A stretch of DNA of 37,999 nt from an uncultured Sphingomonadales bacterium (GCA_937870585.1 CALMZE010000217.1:1-37999); one strand, 5' to 3'. Shown: positions 1 to 8,804, counted from the stretch's first letter. Made by a program: numbers and translations. The notes: generated by a model not told the origin, from the sequence alone.

Positions 1-1109
1 TCAACCCGACCCGGGCGCGGCAGGGCGGCTTGCGGCGCGGCATCGAAATGATGCTGCGCGCCTTCAGCGTGACCCGGCGCATGCACAACAAGGCCTGGAT
101 CGCTGATGGCCGCGTCGCCATCCTTGGCGGGCGCAATATCGGCGACGCCTATTTCGATGCCGCGACGCAAACCAATTTCCGCGACATGGACGTGGTGGTG
201 ATGGGGCCAGCCGTCGCCCAGACGGAGAAGATCTTCGACGATTACTGGAACAGCGGCCTGGCGTTGCCGGTCGATAGGCTTTCGCCCTTGAAAGATCCTG
301 GCGTGGCGCTGACGCGGATCGCCGCCGAATTGAGCAACGCTGCCAATGAGGCTGCCGCGCGCCCCTATCTGGAGCGCATCGCCAAACGGCTCTCGCTTCT
401 CGATCCCGAGACCACGCGGCCCGACTGGACTCGCGCCGCCCGCGTGATCGCCGATCCGCCGCGCAAAGTGCTGGGCAAGGAGGGCAAGAACTGGCTGATG
501 CACGACCTGCTGCCGGTCTTCGATGCGGCGCGGGAAAGGCTTGAAATCACTTCGCCCTATTTCATCCCCGGCGAGGAAGGCACGGCGGCGCTCGCCGCGA
601 TTGCGGCAAAGGGGGTTTCGGTCTCGGTCCTGACCAATTCTCTTGCGGCAACCGATGTCGCCGCGGTCCATGGCGGTTATGCGCGCTACCGTGTTCCGCT
701 GCTCGAGGCAGGGATCAAGCTCTGGGAATTGCGGCCCGAGCATCAGGAGCGGGACTTTTCCCTGCGAGGATCGAGCCGGGCAAGCCTGCACACCAAGGCT
801 TTCACTGCCGACGGGCATATGGGGTTCATCGGCTCGATGAACCTGGATCCTCGTTCGGCTTCCCTCAACACGGAAATGGGCGTCCTCTTCGAGTCCGAGG
901 CCCTGGCCCGGAAGATGGCTGCCATCTGGCAGCGCGATACCGCGCCCTCCCGCAGCTATGAGGTCTGTCTGACGTCGGATGGCGACGTGGAATGGGCCGG
1001 GAGCCGGAACGGCGTGCCCGTCCGATACGACCGGGAACCGGAAGCCTCGTTCTGGCGCAGACTAACCGCACAGGCCATTGGCCTTCTGCCGCTGGAATCG
1101 CAGCTTTGA
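1..1109 (+). CDS. Phospholipase D-family protein, 5' end cut by window edge
   Basis: This is the C-terminal part of a phospholipase D/cardiolipin synthase superfamily protein. The reading frame is open to the left edge, so the true start lies outside the window. Two HKD motifs are visible. The first is M-H-N-K-A-W-I-A-D followed by GGRNIGDAYFD, near position 80-160. The second is SLHTKAFTADG followed by GSMNLDPRSA-N, near 780-870. Family members hydrolyse or transfer phosphodiesters through a covalent phosphohistidine, often on phospholipids. Having both catalytic halves argues that the visible part would be functional. The gene converges on the VTT-like gene with an 84-bp gap in which I see no convincing terminator. 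The exact substrate (cardiolipin synthesis or phospholipid hydrolysis) cannot be told from this sequence. Confidence 0.88.
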   Translation, partial: NPTRARQGGLRRGIEMMLRAFSVTRRMHNKAWIADGRVAILGGRNIGDAYFDAATQTNFRDMDVVVMGPAVAQTEKIFDDYWNSGLALPVDRLSPLKDPGVALTRIAAELSNAANEAAARPYLERIAKRLSLLDPETTRPDWTRAARVIADPPRKVLGKEGKNWLMHDLLPVFDAARERLEITSPYFIPGEEGTAALAAIAAKGVSVSVLTNSLAATDVAAVHGGYARYRVPLLEAGIKLWELRPEHQERDFSLRGSSRASLHTKAFTADGHMGFIGSMNLDPRSASLNTEMGVLFESEALARKMAAIWQRDTAPSRSYEVCLTSDGDVEWAGSRNGVPVRYDREPEASFWRRLTAQAIGLLPLESQL

Positions 1110-1193
1110 CCCAAGCAGGCTTTCGGCGCCGTCTTCAATTTTGCGTGTTGCCGACGAATGGACCGTCTGCGACGGGGACCTGTTTCCTTGAGA

Positions 1194-1778
1194 TCATGCG
1201 CTTGAGCGCGGATCGTTGTCGGAGCGCAGAAATCTGCTCCAGTCGATCTGGGCGAGCGCAGCAAGCAGGATGATCATGCCGATCTGCATCGCGATGCCCC
1301 ACGGACTGGTGAGGCGCTCGGTAAAGACGTCACCCAGGCTCGATTTGCGGATCACGCCTGCTGTCGCGGCATAGATCGAATAGGAGACGAGACGCCCGAC
1401 GAAAAACGCTGCTGTGAACTTCCCCAGCCTGATACCCGCAAGGCCGGCCGCTTCGAACAGTTGCGCCGAGGGAAGCGGAGAGAGAGCGAACAGTGCGAGC
1501 CCGAAAATCGCGCTTTTCGGTCGGTCCTCGACGACTTTTTTCGCTGCTTCGAGGTTGCGCTTTTGTTTCGCGGGCAAATAGTCCTTGAGAAATCGAAAGC
1601 CCCAGGCAAGCAGCAAACGTCCAAGAGCGGCCGCGAGCGCGCCAATGAACACGATCAAGGCGACAGGCAGATCGGTCGTCAGGCCATAGAGAACGATGAT
1701 CGACCATGTCGGGGGACCGAACGCGGGCAACAGGTTGATACCAAGGACGATCAGGAAGAGAATCAGGCACGCGGTCAT
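1194..1778 (-). CDS. VTT/DedA-like small integral membrane protein
   Basis: A 194-aa hydrophobic protein with about four to five membrane segments (residues roughly 2-20, 28-58, 88-110, 125-148 and 165-182). A basic loop between the second and third segments carries RFLKDYLPAKQKRN. The early LLPAFGPPTW motif and the glycine-rich pair of segments resemble SNARE-associated/VTT (DedA-like) proteins, some of which are lipid scramblases or transporters. The assignment rests on general pattern, not on a diagnostic residue. It is the last gene of a minus-strand group with the DUF2147 and HdeD genes, 81 bp after the former. The start ATG at 1778 has an AAGG-type ribosome site just upstream. The real function is unknown. 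Confidence 0.6.
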   Translation of the reverse strand: MTACLILFLIVLGINLLPAFGPPTWSIIVLYGLTTDLPVALIVFIGALAAALGRLLLAWGFRFLKDYLPAKQKRNLEAAKKVVEDRPKSAIFGLALFALSPLPSAQLFEAAGLAGIRLGKFTAAFFVGRLVSYSIYAATAGVIRKSSLGDVFTERLTSPWGIAMQIGMIILLAALAQIDWSRFLRSDNDPRSSA

Positions 1779-1859
1779 TTCGCCTTCGGCGTTATCGCAT
1801 TTGCGCAGGGTCAGCGAGCCGGATGGGAGAGATGTCTTTCAGCCTGTCAATCCATGCGT

Positions 1860-2270
1860 CTACTTCTCGACGCGCGTCCAGATCTGCGACCGGCACCCGA
1901 TGCGCCCGACGAGGCAGCCGTTCGCCTCGAGCCTGTTGCTGTCGAGTACCGTGACGCGCCCGGTGAAGGTCCGGCCGATATCGGGCACGAAAACGCGGCC
2001 GCGCCACACGCCGGGCTGCTCCTGCTCGAAATCACGAAACAGCTGTGCGCCCACCAGAGGATCCGGGCTGCCCTTGCGCGCATCGGCTTTCGCCTTGTCG
2101 TTAGCCCAGACGACGACACCGCACATCCTGTCGTCGCACGGTTGCGCGCGGATATGCACACTGTTTGCAGGGTTGCGCCAGATAGTCCCGGAAATGCTCG
2201 ATGCCGGAGCATTTCCGACCGTTGCCGCCAGGATGAGCAAGACCGAAAGCGGTTTGTATCCTCCGATCAT
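1860..2270 (-). CDS. DUF2147 family secreted protein
   Basis: A 136-aa protein with an N-terminal signal peptide (MIGGYKPLSVLLILAATVG, cleavage expected near NAPAS). The body has the DUF2147 pattern: 'SGTIWRNPANSVHIRAQPC' is followed by a CGVVVWAND-type segment, a PLVGAQLFRDF segment, and W-x-G-R-V-F-VPDIGRTFTGRV. Family members are small periplasmic or secreted beta-rich proteins of unknown biochemical role, often near stress genes. I chose the ATG at 2270 rather than the upstream ATG at 2315 because the longer form would put 15 polar residues before the signal peptide. An AAGGA lies about 10 nt before 2270. It is flanked by hdeD-like and VTT-like genes on the same strand and is probably co-transcribed with them. 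Confidence 0.75.
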   Translation of the reverse strand: MIGGYKPLSVLLILAATVGNAPASSISGTIWRNPANSVHIRAQPCDDRMCGVVVWANDKAKADARKGSPDPLVGAQLFRDFEQEQPGVWRGRVFVPDIGRTFTGRVTVLDSNRLEANGCLVGRIGCRSQIWTRVEK

Positions 2271-2320
2271 CCTGGCGTTTCCTTTGTTGTTCGGGGCAGG
2301 GCACCCTTGCCGCACTAAGT

Positions 2321-2893
2321 CTATAGCTTACCGATGCGGCGCAGACCCATGGCGAGGATGATGAGGAAGGTTCCTCGCAGCAGGAAGCTCAGGCCGACCG
2401 CCAATGCCAGGAAGGCAAGTCCGGTCGCGGGATCGCTGAACAGGAGGAGACCGCCCAGAACAGTGTCGAGAACGCCGAGTAGCAGGCGCCAGCCCCGGTC
2501 ATGCGCAGACTGGAATGCGCCGACGATTTCGAAAACGCCGATGATGAGCAACCAGGCGCCGATCAGCGCGACGAGCGTCAAGGCCCCGGCGAAGGGATTG
2601 AAGAAAGTGATGGCGGCCGCGACGAGGCTCAGCACGCCGAGGAGGATCTCGATCCAGCGTGCGCGCCGGGAGAGCGAGGACAACCCGGCCGCGATAGCCA
2701 GTATTCCGTATATGAGGAGCGCCACGGCAAGGAAAACACCTGTCGCGAAGCCCGTCGCGATTGGGTTGAGGAGCGCAAAAACGCCGATCAGGATCACGAG
2801 CAGCCCATAAGCCAGGACCCAGCCCCAACTGGTCTCCAATGCCGGGTCGGCCATACCATAGGGGCTGGAATAGCGCCTCGATTGTGACGGCAT
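2321..2893 (-). CDS. HdeD family (DUF308) membrane protein
   Basis: A 190-aa inner-membrane protein with six predicted helices arranged as three hairpins, the HdeD/DUF308 architecture. Typical repeated elements include W-G-W-V-L-A-Y-G-L, 'GVFALLNPIATG' and 'FFNPFAGALTLVALIGAWLL'. In Escherichia coli, HdeD belongs to the acid-resistance island. In other proteobacteria DUF308 proteins occur in stress islands, but the molecular function is unknown. The ATG at 2893 is preceded by AAGGAG at 7-8 nt spacing. It heads the minus-strand group HdeD, DUF2147, VTT, with 50 bp to the next gene. The 140 bp between it and pldA presumably holds its promoter, but I could not pick out a clear -35/-10 pair. Confidence 0.85.
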   Translation of the reverse strand: MPSQSRRYSSPYGMADPALETSWGWVLAYGLLVILIGVFALLNPIATGFATGVFLAVALLIYGILAIAAGLSSLSRRARWIEILLGVLSLVAAAITFFNPFAGALTLVALIGAWLLIIGVFEIVGAFQSAHDRGWRLLLGVLDTVLGGLLLFSDPATGLAFLALAVGLSFLLRGTFLIILAMGLRRIGKL

Positions 2894-3033
2894 GTGAAGG
2901 GCTCCTTCTTGGTGACTCGGAACTTTTGCTGTGAGCGTGTCGACTATTGCCAGAGTGCAACCTCAAGTCGAGCAGGAAGCGCTGATGTCGCAGGAGGCGT
3001 CGCTCAAGTGCGTGATGTGCATGAAGGCGGGTT

Positions 3034-4257
3034 TCAACGCACCAGTGCCACGCCCAGACGAAAACGGGTCGTATGGCGATCATAGTCGAGCAGATTCTCG
3101 CCATAGCCGATGAAGCTCTGGCCGAAGAGATAGAAGTCGGGTCCCCCACCCAATAGCCGCGAGAGCGGATAGGAAAGATCGGCGGCGAGTGCGCCTTTGC
3201 CGCTGGAGACGCTGAACCGCGTGGATGTCGTAAGGCGTAGGCCGTCATCTTTCCCGACTTCCAGGAAGAGCGAGCTATTGCCCCTGTAGCGGCGGATATC
3301 GGGATTGTCGGATTTGTCGCCGACAAGGAGGGAGAAGCGCGGAGCTACCGACAGGCGATAGCCGCCGCCCAGTGGGAAGGCGGCCATCGGCGCCACATAG
3401 AGCGTGTTGAGGCTGCGGGAATCGAGACCGGAGCGACCGTTGGATTCATGGCGAAAGCCGCCCTGTGCGCTCAGCGAGATGCCGCGTGTCAACGTAGCTG
3501 AAGGGGTCAGGTAGAAGAGTTCCGGCTGATAGTCGATGTTACGAAACGGCGAGGAATCCGCGCCAAGATCCCAGAACATGCGCTGGGTATAGGCAAAATG
3601 CAGTCCGTCGCGCCAGGAAAGTGGCAAGCCCTGGGCGCGTCTCGTTCCGAAAATCTGATATTTGAAGCTGATCTGGATGCGTGCGGCGCTGTCGGTGCTC
3701 GGACCATAGACAGCATAGATCGGTTCATAGGCCGACAGGTTGGCGAAAAAGGCGTTGCCCGCCGACCGGTCCGAGGGAGGCGGCACAGCCTTGTTTTCCA
3801 ACCCCGGCGCGTTGGGAGGCCCGGATTGCGCGGAGGTGTTCGTGGCTATTTGCGCCCCTCGGTCCGCGGGCCGCAATGCCAGCGTGATCTGCCGCGTGCC
3901 CCATGCGGGAACGGAGATCGCGGCGCCTTCCAGCGACAGATTGGTCCTCCGCGCAAGCCGGTAGGTCGCGCGCGTGAAACCGCCAGGTGGAATGATCGGG
4001 TTTGGAGGCGTCGTCGCCATGCGCTCCAGCCAGACGGTGCGAGAGACGCCGCTCTGCTCCACCTGCGCTTCGATGCGGTCCGGAAGGGCCATGCCCTGCG
4101 GATCGCCGCTGTCATTGAGCAGGCGCAGATCGACCAGAACGGCGCCGGTTTCGTCCTCCTGCCCGGCATCGCTGATCAGGATTTCGACGGGCGATGCGGC
4201 ATGAGCCGCGGCAGGGGTGGCAAGCGCGATGGCGGCAAGGCTTATCGCGCGCCTCAT
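3034..4257 (-). CDS. pldA: Outer membrane phospholipase A (OMPLA)
   Basis: A 407-aa secreted outer-membrane phospholipase. A signal peptide ends near residue 20 (ATPAAAHA). A periplasmic N-terminal region of roughly 150 residues follows, longer than in the enterobacterial enzyme. A C-terminal beta-barrel runs from about residue 165. The catalytic triad is visible as H270-E-S272-N-G-R-S and N284 within DSRSLNTLYV. The spacing (2 and 12 residues) is the same as H142/S144/N156 of E. coli OMPLA, so the enzyme should be active. It hydrolyses phospholipids and lysophospholipids that appear in the outer leaflet. The start ATG at 4257 overlaps the ackA stop by ATGA, which makes it the last gene of the phaC operon. 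I rejected an upstream in-frame start at 4410 because it lies inside ackA and would bury the signal peptide. Confidence 0.9.
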   Translation of the reverse strand: MRRAISLAAIALATPAAAHAASPVEILISDAGQEDETGAVLVDLRLLNDSGDPQGMALPDRIEAQVEQSGVSRTVWLERMATTPPNPIIPPGGFTRATYRLARRTNLSLEGAAISVPAWGTRQITLALRPADRGAQIATNTSAQSGPPNAPGLENKAVPPPSDRSAGNAFFANLSAYEPIYAVYGPSTDSAARIQISFKYQIFGTRRAQGLPLSWRDGLHFAYTQRMFWDLGADSSPFRNIDYQPELFYLTPSATLTRGISLSAQGGFRHESNGRSGLDSRSLNTLYVAPMAAFPLGGGYRLSVAPRFSLLVGDKSDNPDIRRYRGNSSLFLEVGKDDGLRLTTSTRFSVSSGKGALAADLSYPLSRLLGGGPDFYLFGQSFIGYGENLLDYDRHTTRFRLGVALVR

Positions 4258-5447
4258 GATGGATTCTCCCCCAGCACATGCAAGGTGTGGAGCGCGATCA
4301 TCCGTTCCTCGTCGGTGGGAATGACGCGCACCGCGACATGGCTGCCGGGCGTGCTGACAAGCGGGGCGCCGGCAGCGTTCGCCTGTTCGTCGAGTTCCAC
4401 GCCCAGCCATGCGAGGCGTGCGCAGATACGCTGGCGCATCGCGGCGTCGTTCTCTCCGATCCCGGCGGTGAAGACGATGCCGTCCAGCCCGCCCATCGAC
4501 GAGGCGAGCGCGGCCGTCTCGCGCGCGGCGCGCCAGGCGAACAGCGCCATCGCCTCTTCCGCTTCCGGCGCATCGCTGGCCGCGAGCGCCCGCATGTCGC
4601 TCGACAGGCCGGACACGCCGAGCAGGCCGGACTGCCGGTAAAGCATGTCCTCCACATCGGCCGCGCTCATGCCCATGCGGAGCTGAAAGTGCAGGATCAC
4701 GCCGGGATCGATAGTGCCGCAGCGCGTGCCCATCACCAGGCCGTCGAGCGCAGTGAAGCCCATGGTCGTATCGACGCTCCTGCAGTCCCGCATGGCGCAG
4801 AGGCTGGCCCCGTTGCCCAGGTGCGCCGCGACCACGCGGCCCGCGGCCAGCGCCGGGTCGATCTCCGCGAGACGCATTGCGACATATTCATAGGACAGGC
4901 CGTGAAAGCCGTAGCGGCGGATGCCCTGATCGTGGAACTTGCGCGGGATGGCCAGGCGCGAGGCGACGTCCGGCTTGTCGTGGTGGAAGGCCGTATCGAA
5001 GCAGGCGACCTGCGGCAGGTCGGGTTTCAGCTTCGCGATCGCGCGGATCGCCGCGAGGTTGTGCGGCTGATGCAGCGGGGCGAGGGGGCACAGCGTTTCC
5101 AGCCTGTCCAGCAGGTCGGCATCGACCAGGCGGGGCGTGACGAAGTCCAGGCCGCCATGCACCACGCGATGGCCGATGGCGATCACGTCCCGCCCTTCCA
5201 GCGGATGATCTCCCGCCCAGGCGAAGAGGTCCGCCAGGAGATCCGCATGGCTGAGCGCAGCGCCGTCCGGCCAGTCCCGCTCGATGAGGATTTCTCCCGT
5301 CGCGGAGCGGGCCCGCAGGCTGGGCGCGATGCCGATCTTCTCGATCTTGCCGCCTGCCGAGAGCGTCAGCCCGTCCCGGCCATCGAGCGTGAACAGCGAG
5401 AACTTGATGCTGGACGAACCGGAGTTGATCGCGACGACGGCTTTCAT
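4254..5447 (-). CDS. ackA: Acetate (short-chain acyl) kinase
   Basis: A 397-aa acetate kinase of normal family length. It interconverts acyl phosphate plus ADP with acid plus ATP in the cytoplasm. Family motifs are present: N-terminal INSGSSSIKFSLF (residues 7-19), GHRVVHGG, DTAFH, RRYGFHGLSYEY, AHLGNGASLCA, a T-M-G-F-TALDGLVMGTRCG-DPG segment, and TAGIGEN near the C-terminus. The start ATG at 5447 overlaps the stop of the MaoC-Pta gene by ATGA, and its stop overlaps the pldA start in the same way. Next to a phosphotransacetylase domain it gives the standard acyl-CoA to acyl phosphate to ATP route. The neighbouring PHA synthase leaves open use of 3-hydroxyacyl or butyryl phosphates (butyrate kinase-like use), which the sequence does not settle. 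Confidence 0.95.
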   Translation of the reverse strand: MKAVVAINSGSSSIKFSLFTLDGRDGLTLSAGGKIEKIGIAPSLRARSATGEILIERDWPDGAALSHADLLADLFAWAGDHPLEGRDVIAIGHRVVHGGLDFVTPRLVDADLLDRLETLCPLAPLHQPHNLAAIRAIAKLKPDLPQVACFDTAFHHDKPDVASRLAIPRKFHDQGIRRYGFHGLSYEYVAMRLAEIDPALAAGRVVAAHLGNGASLCAMRDCRSVDTTMGFTALDGLVMGTRCGTIDPGVILHFQLRMGMSAADVEDMLYRQSGLLGVSGLSSDMRALAASDAPEAEEAMALFAWRAARETAALASSMGGLDGIVFTAGIGENDAAMRQRICARLAWLGVELDEQANAAGAPLVSTPGSHVAVRVIPTDEERMIALHTLHVLGENPS

Positions 5448-6865
5448 GCGCTCGCCGTCCCCGGCAGGCCGGGCGCGGCCTTGGTGGCGGCGCGCGCCAT
5501 CAGCACCGCGACCGCGCAGGAGGCGAGGCGGGTGCGCAGGCTGTCGGCCCGGCTGGCGAGGATGATCGGCACGCGCGCGCCCAGCACGATGCCTGCCGCG
5601 TCCGCACCGCCCAGGAAGGTGAGTTGCTTGGCCAGCATGTTGCCAGCCTCCAGGTTTGGCACGACGAGAATTTCCGCTTTGCCCGCCACCGGCGAGACGA
5701 TGCCTTTCTCCTTCGCGGCGGCTTCGCTGATCGCATTGTCGAAAGCCAGGGGTCCGTCCAGCACGCCGCCCGTGATCTGACCGCGATCGGCCATCTTGCA
5801 CAGGGCAGCGGCGTCGAGTGTGGATTGCATCGCGGGATTGACAGTCTCCACGGCGGAAAGGATCGCCACTTTCGGTTCCGCGATGCCGATGACATGGGCA
5901 AGGTCGATGGCGTTGCGGATGATGTCCGCCTTCTCCTCGAGTGTCGGCGCGATGTTGATCGCGGCATCCGTGATGATGAGCGGTGTCGGATGGTTCTGGA
6001 CGTCCATGACATAGGCATGGCTGATCCGGCGCTCGGTTCGCAGGCCCGTGGCGGAGCGCACGATGGCGCCCATCAATTCGTCGGTATGGAGCGAGCCTTT
6101 CATCAACAGCTTCGCTTCGCCGCCGCGCACCAGGTCCACGGCCTTTGCCGCCGCTTCGTGGCTATGGGCGGCGGATACGATGCGGAAAGGCGAAATGTCC
6201 TTGCCGGCGTCTTCGGCCGCCTTGCGGATCTTCGCTTCCGGCCCGACCAGGATCGGCATGATGAGATTGGCTTCGGCGGCTTCAATCGCGGCCAGCATGG
6301 CGGCCGCGCTGCAGGGATGAGCCACCGCCGTCGGTTCCGGCACGCCATTGGCGGTCATCTCGATCAGCTTGCGGTAGCCGTCATGGTCGCGCAGGCTGAC
6401 CTCCGGCAGCGCCGCACGGGGGCGGCGGACCTTCTCGGCCGGCGCCTTGACTTCGGCCTGGCCGCTGATGACTTCCTCGCCGTCCTGGTTGACGCAGCGG
6501 CAATCGAACAGGATATCATGGTGCGCGCGTTTTTCCGCCACCGTCACCGACGCCGTGATCGTGTCGCCAAGGCCTACCGGCCGCGTGAACTGCAGCGACT
6601 GGCTGAGATAGATCGCGCCGGGGCCGGGCAGTTCGGTGCCCAGCACGGCGGAGATGAGACCGCCGCCCCATAGTCCGTGCGCGATGACGCGGCGGAACAT
6701 GTCGGTCGCGGCATAGTCGGCGTCCATATGCGCCGGGTTCACGTCGCCGGACACGAGCGCGAAAAGCTGGATGTCCTCTTCGGTCAGCGTGCGCGAGATA
6801 CTGGCGGTATCGCCCACTTTTATCTCGTCGAAGGTGCGGTTCTCGATCATGGTTCCGTCAGTCAT
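5444..6865 (-). CDS. Bifunctional MaoC-type enoyl-CoA hydratase / phosphate acyltransferase
   Basis: A 473-aa fusion. Residues about 8-140 form a MaoC/PhaJ-type (R)-specific enoyl-CoA hydratase hot-dog domain. It has the catalytic pattern SGDVNPAHMD (Asp and His of the hydratase 2 motif) and the following R-x-I-AHGLWGGGL helix. Residues about 165-460 form a phosphate acetyl/butyryltransferase domain, with SAAHSHEAAAKAV, KGSLHTDELM, ITDAAINIAPTLEEKADI and the GPLAFDNA segments. The hydratase makes (R)-3-hydroxyacyl-CoA, the PHA synthase substrate. The transferase interconverts acyl-CoA and acyl phosphate for the kinase next door. The gene starts 3 nt after the phaC stop. The fusion is a known architecture in proteobacteria. 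The start could also be the second ATG, five codons in. Confidence 0.92.
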   Translation of the reverse strand: MTDGTMIENRTFDEIKVGDTASISRTLTEEDIQLFALVSGDVNPAHMDADYAATDMFRRVIAHGLWGGGLISAVLGTELPGPGAIYLSQSLQFTRPVGLGDTITASVTVAEKRAHHDILFDCRCVNQDGEEVISGQAEVKAPAEKVRRPRAALPEVSLRDHDGYRKLIEMTANGVPEPTAVAHPCSAAAMLAAIEAAEANLIMPILVGPEAKIRKAAEDAGKDISPFRIVSAAHSHEAAAKAVDLVRGGEAKLLMKGSLHTDELMGAIVRSATGLRTERRISHAYVMDVQNHPTPLIITDAAINIAPTLEEKADIIRNAIDLAHVIGIAEPKVAILSAVETVNPAMQSTLDAAALCKMADRGQITGGVLDGPLAFDNAISEAAAKEKGIVSPVAGKAEILVVPNLEAGNMLAKQLTFLGGADAAGIVLGARVPIILASRADSLRTRLASCAVAVLMARAATKAAPGLPGTASA

Positions 6866-6868
6866 TGC

Positions 6869-8623
6869 TCAATGCTCCAGCACATAATGGCCGGGAGCAT
6901 CGGCGATCGCCGCATAGCCCTTGTCCGCTGCGCCCATGGGCGGCGGCGCACCAGGTTCTCCCGAACGCGCGGCCAGCCATTCTCCCCACGCCGTCCACCA
7001 TGAGCCTTGCTTTTGCTCGGCGCGGCTTGCCCATTCTTCGGGATCGTAGGAGGTGCCGTCGACCTCGCGGGTCAACACGCGGTAGCGGCGGCCCTTGTGG
7101 CCCGGTTCCGAAACGATGCCGGCATTGTGCCCGCCGCTGGTCAGGACGAAAGTGATCTCGGCCCCGGTCAGCAGGTGGATCTTGTGGACGGAATGCCATG
7201 GCGCGACATGATCGCGCTCGGTTCCGACCACGAACAGCGGTTTGCGGATGGAGGCAAGGTTGATGGTTCGCCCATCCACCCGGTATTTTCCTTCGGCCAG
7301 GTCGTCGTCGAGGAACAGGCGGCGCAGATACTGGCTGTGCATGGCATAGGGCATCCGTGTGCCGTCGGCGTTCCAGGCCATGAGGTCGTTCATCGGTTCG
7401 CGCTCGCCCATCAGGTAGGTGGCGAGCACACGCGACCAGACCAGATCGTTGGAACGCAGGATCTGGAAGGCGCCGCCCATCTGGCTGCTGTCCAGATAGC
7501 CCCGGCTCCACATCATGTTCTCCAGCAGGTTGAGCTGGCCTTCGTCGATAAACAGGCCCAATTCCCCCGGCTCGCTGAATTCCGTCTGTGCGGCCAGCAG
7601 TGTGACGCTGGCGAGCCTGTCATCTCCGTCGCGCGCCATGGCCGCGGCCGCGATCGAGAGCAGCGTGCCGCCCAGGCAATAGCCCATGGCATGGATGCCC
7701 GTCGCGCCGGTGATCGCCGTCACCGCATCGAGCGCCGCCATCGGTCCGAGGTGCCGGTAGGCGTCCATGTCGAGGTCACGGTCGGCACTGCCGGGATTGT
7801 GCCACGAAATCATGAACACGGTGAAGCCTTGCGCCGTCAGCCAGCGGACCAGCGAGTTCTCGGGCGACAGGTCGAGAATATAGTATTTCATGATCCACGC
7901 GGGCACGATCAGGATTGGCTCGGGCCGCACGGTGTCCGTGGTCGGTTCATACTGGATCAGTTCGATCAGCTTGTTGCGGTAGACGACCTTGCCTTTGGCC
8001 GTGGCGACGTTTTCGCCCACGCGAAAGGCTTCGGCGCCGACCGGCGGCAGGCCGCGCGCCATGTGCTGCATGTCCTCGACCAGGTGCCGGAAGCCGTCGA
8101 CCAGGCATTGGCCACCTGTTTCCGCGATCTTGTGTTGGAGAACGGGATTGGTGGCGAGAAAGTTGGTCGGCGCGAGCATGTCCAGCATCTGCCGTGCGGC
8201 GAATTCCACCATGTCTTCATGATGTTTCGAGACACCGCCAATGCCTGTCGTCGCGGCGTGCCACCATTGCTGGTTGAGCAGGAAGGCCTGAGCGACGAGA
8301 TTGAAAGGTAATTCTTTCCAGGCGGGATCGGCGAAGCGCCGGTCCTGCGGCAATGGTTCGATGGCCGGTTCGGCCTCGCTGTCTTCCATGCGGCGCTGCA
8401 GATAGTCGAAAAGCCGGGCATGCTTGCGGATGGCCTTGGCGCCAAGCTGCATTTGTTTGCCCGGCGACGTGGCGAGATGAATCCCCCAATCGGCCATGGC
8501 AAGCAGGAGCGTGGCCGGCGAAAGGCCGAAAGTCGTCTGCGCGATGGCCGCCGATGCCGTGCGGTCGAGCGTTTCGCTGATTCCGTCCAGCGGATCGTCG
8601 GAAGGCGGAGGGGACGTGGCCAT
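6869..8623 (-). CDS. phaC: Poly(3-hydroxyalkanoate) synthase, class I type
   Basis: A 584-aa PHA synthase, the usual length of class I enzymes. It polymerises (R)-3-hydroxyacyl-CoA on the surface of storage granules. The N-terminal domain (to about residue 200) carries the PHA synthase N-terminal signature FNLVAQAFLL-N-Q-Q-WW. The alpha/beta-hydrolase part has the lipase-like box GYCLGG with nucleophile C316, D471 in VGTERDHVAPW, and H499 in SGGHNAG, so the triad is complete. I chose the ATG at 8623 because the longer frame upstream (to 8758) has no family features. It is the first gene of the operon with the MaoC-Pta fusion, ackA and pldA. Its upstream region is shared divergently with an ABC ATPase and contains inverted repeats. 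Confidence 0.95.
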   Translation of the reverse strand: MATSPPPSDDPLDGISETLDRTASAAIAQTTFGLSPATLLLAMADWGIHLATSPGKQMQLGAKAIRKHARLFDYLQRRMEDSEAEPAIEPLPQDRRFADPAWKELPFNLVAQAFLLNQQWWHAATTGIGGVSKHHEDMVEFAARQMLDMLAPTNFLATNPVLQHKIAETGGQCLVDGFRHLVEDMQHMARGLPPVGAEAFRVGENVATAKGKVVYRNKLIELIQYEPTTDTVRPEPILIVPAWIMKYYILDLSPENSLVRWLTAQGFTVFMISWHNPGSADRDLDMDAYRHLGPMAALDAVTAITGATGIHAMGYCLGGTLLSIAAAAMARDGDDRLASVTLLAAQTEFSEPGELGLFIDEGQLNLLENMMWSRGYLDSSQMGGAFQILRSNDLVWSRVLATYLMGEREPMNDLMAWNADGTRMPYAMHSQYLRRLFLDDDLAEGKYRVDGRTINLASIRKPLFVVGTERDHVAPWHSVHKIHLLTGAEITFVLTSGGHNAGIVSEPGHKGRRYRVLTREVDGTSYDPEEWASRAEQKQGSWWTAWGEWLAARSGEPGAPPPMGAADKGYAAIADAPGHYVLEH

Positions 8624-8765
8624 GACTATATACTCCGAGTTCCGCTGGAAGGTGCCTCGTCTCTCCGACAGGATTCCACAGCAGATGTTTGGGCCGCCCC
8701 TCCCGGTTCTTCTTATGCCGAACGGTACTGCATAGGTAAGATAGAATGCAAGCCGCACGGAGCTT

Positions 8766-8804
8766 GGTTGCGACCGGACGGCTGTCTGACGGCCAGTCGC
8801 AACC
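8766..8804. repeat. 9-bp inverted repeat upstream of phaC
   Basis: GGTTGCGAC (8766-8774) and GTCGCAACC (8796-8804) are perfect reverse complements separated by 21 bp. The loop contains the direct repeat GACGGC twice. No T-run follows on either strand, so this is not a classic intrinsic terminator. A protein-binding site or transcript structure in the phaC/ABC divergent promoter is more likely. Confidence 0.5.

Noticed and set aside
4278-5780. Long plus-strand open frame (500 codons) opposite ackA and the Pta domain
   Set aside because: It is the antisense shadow of well-recognised enzymes in GC-rich DNA; the composition is Arg/Ala/Gly-rich with no domain.
7007-8311. Plus-strand 434-codon frame opposite phaC
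   Set aside because: Antisense to a clear PHA synthase, with no recognisable domain or ribosome site.
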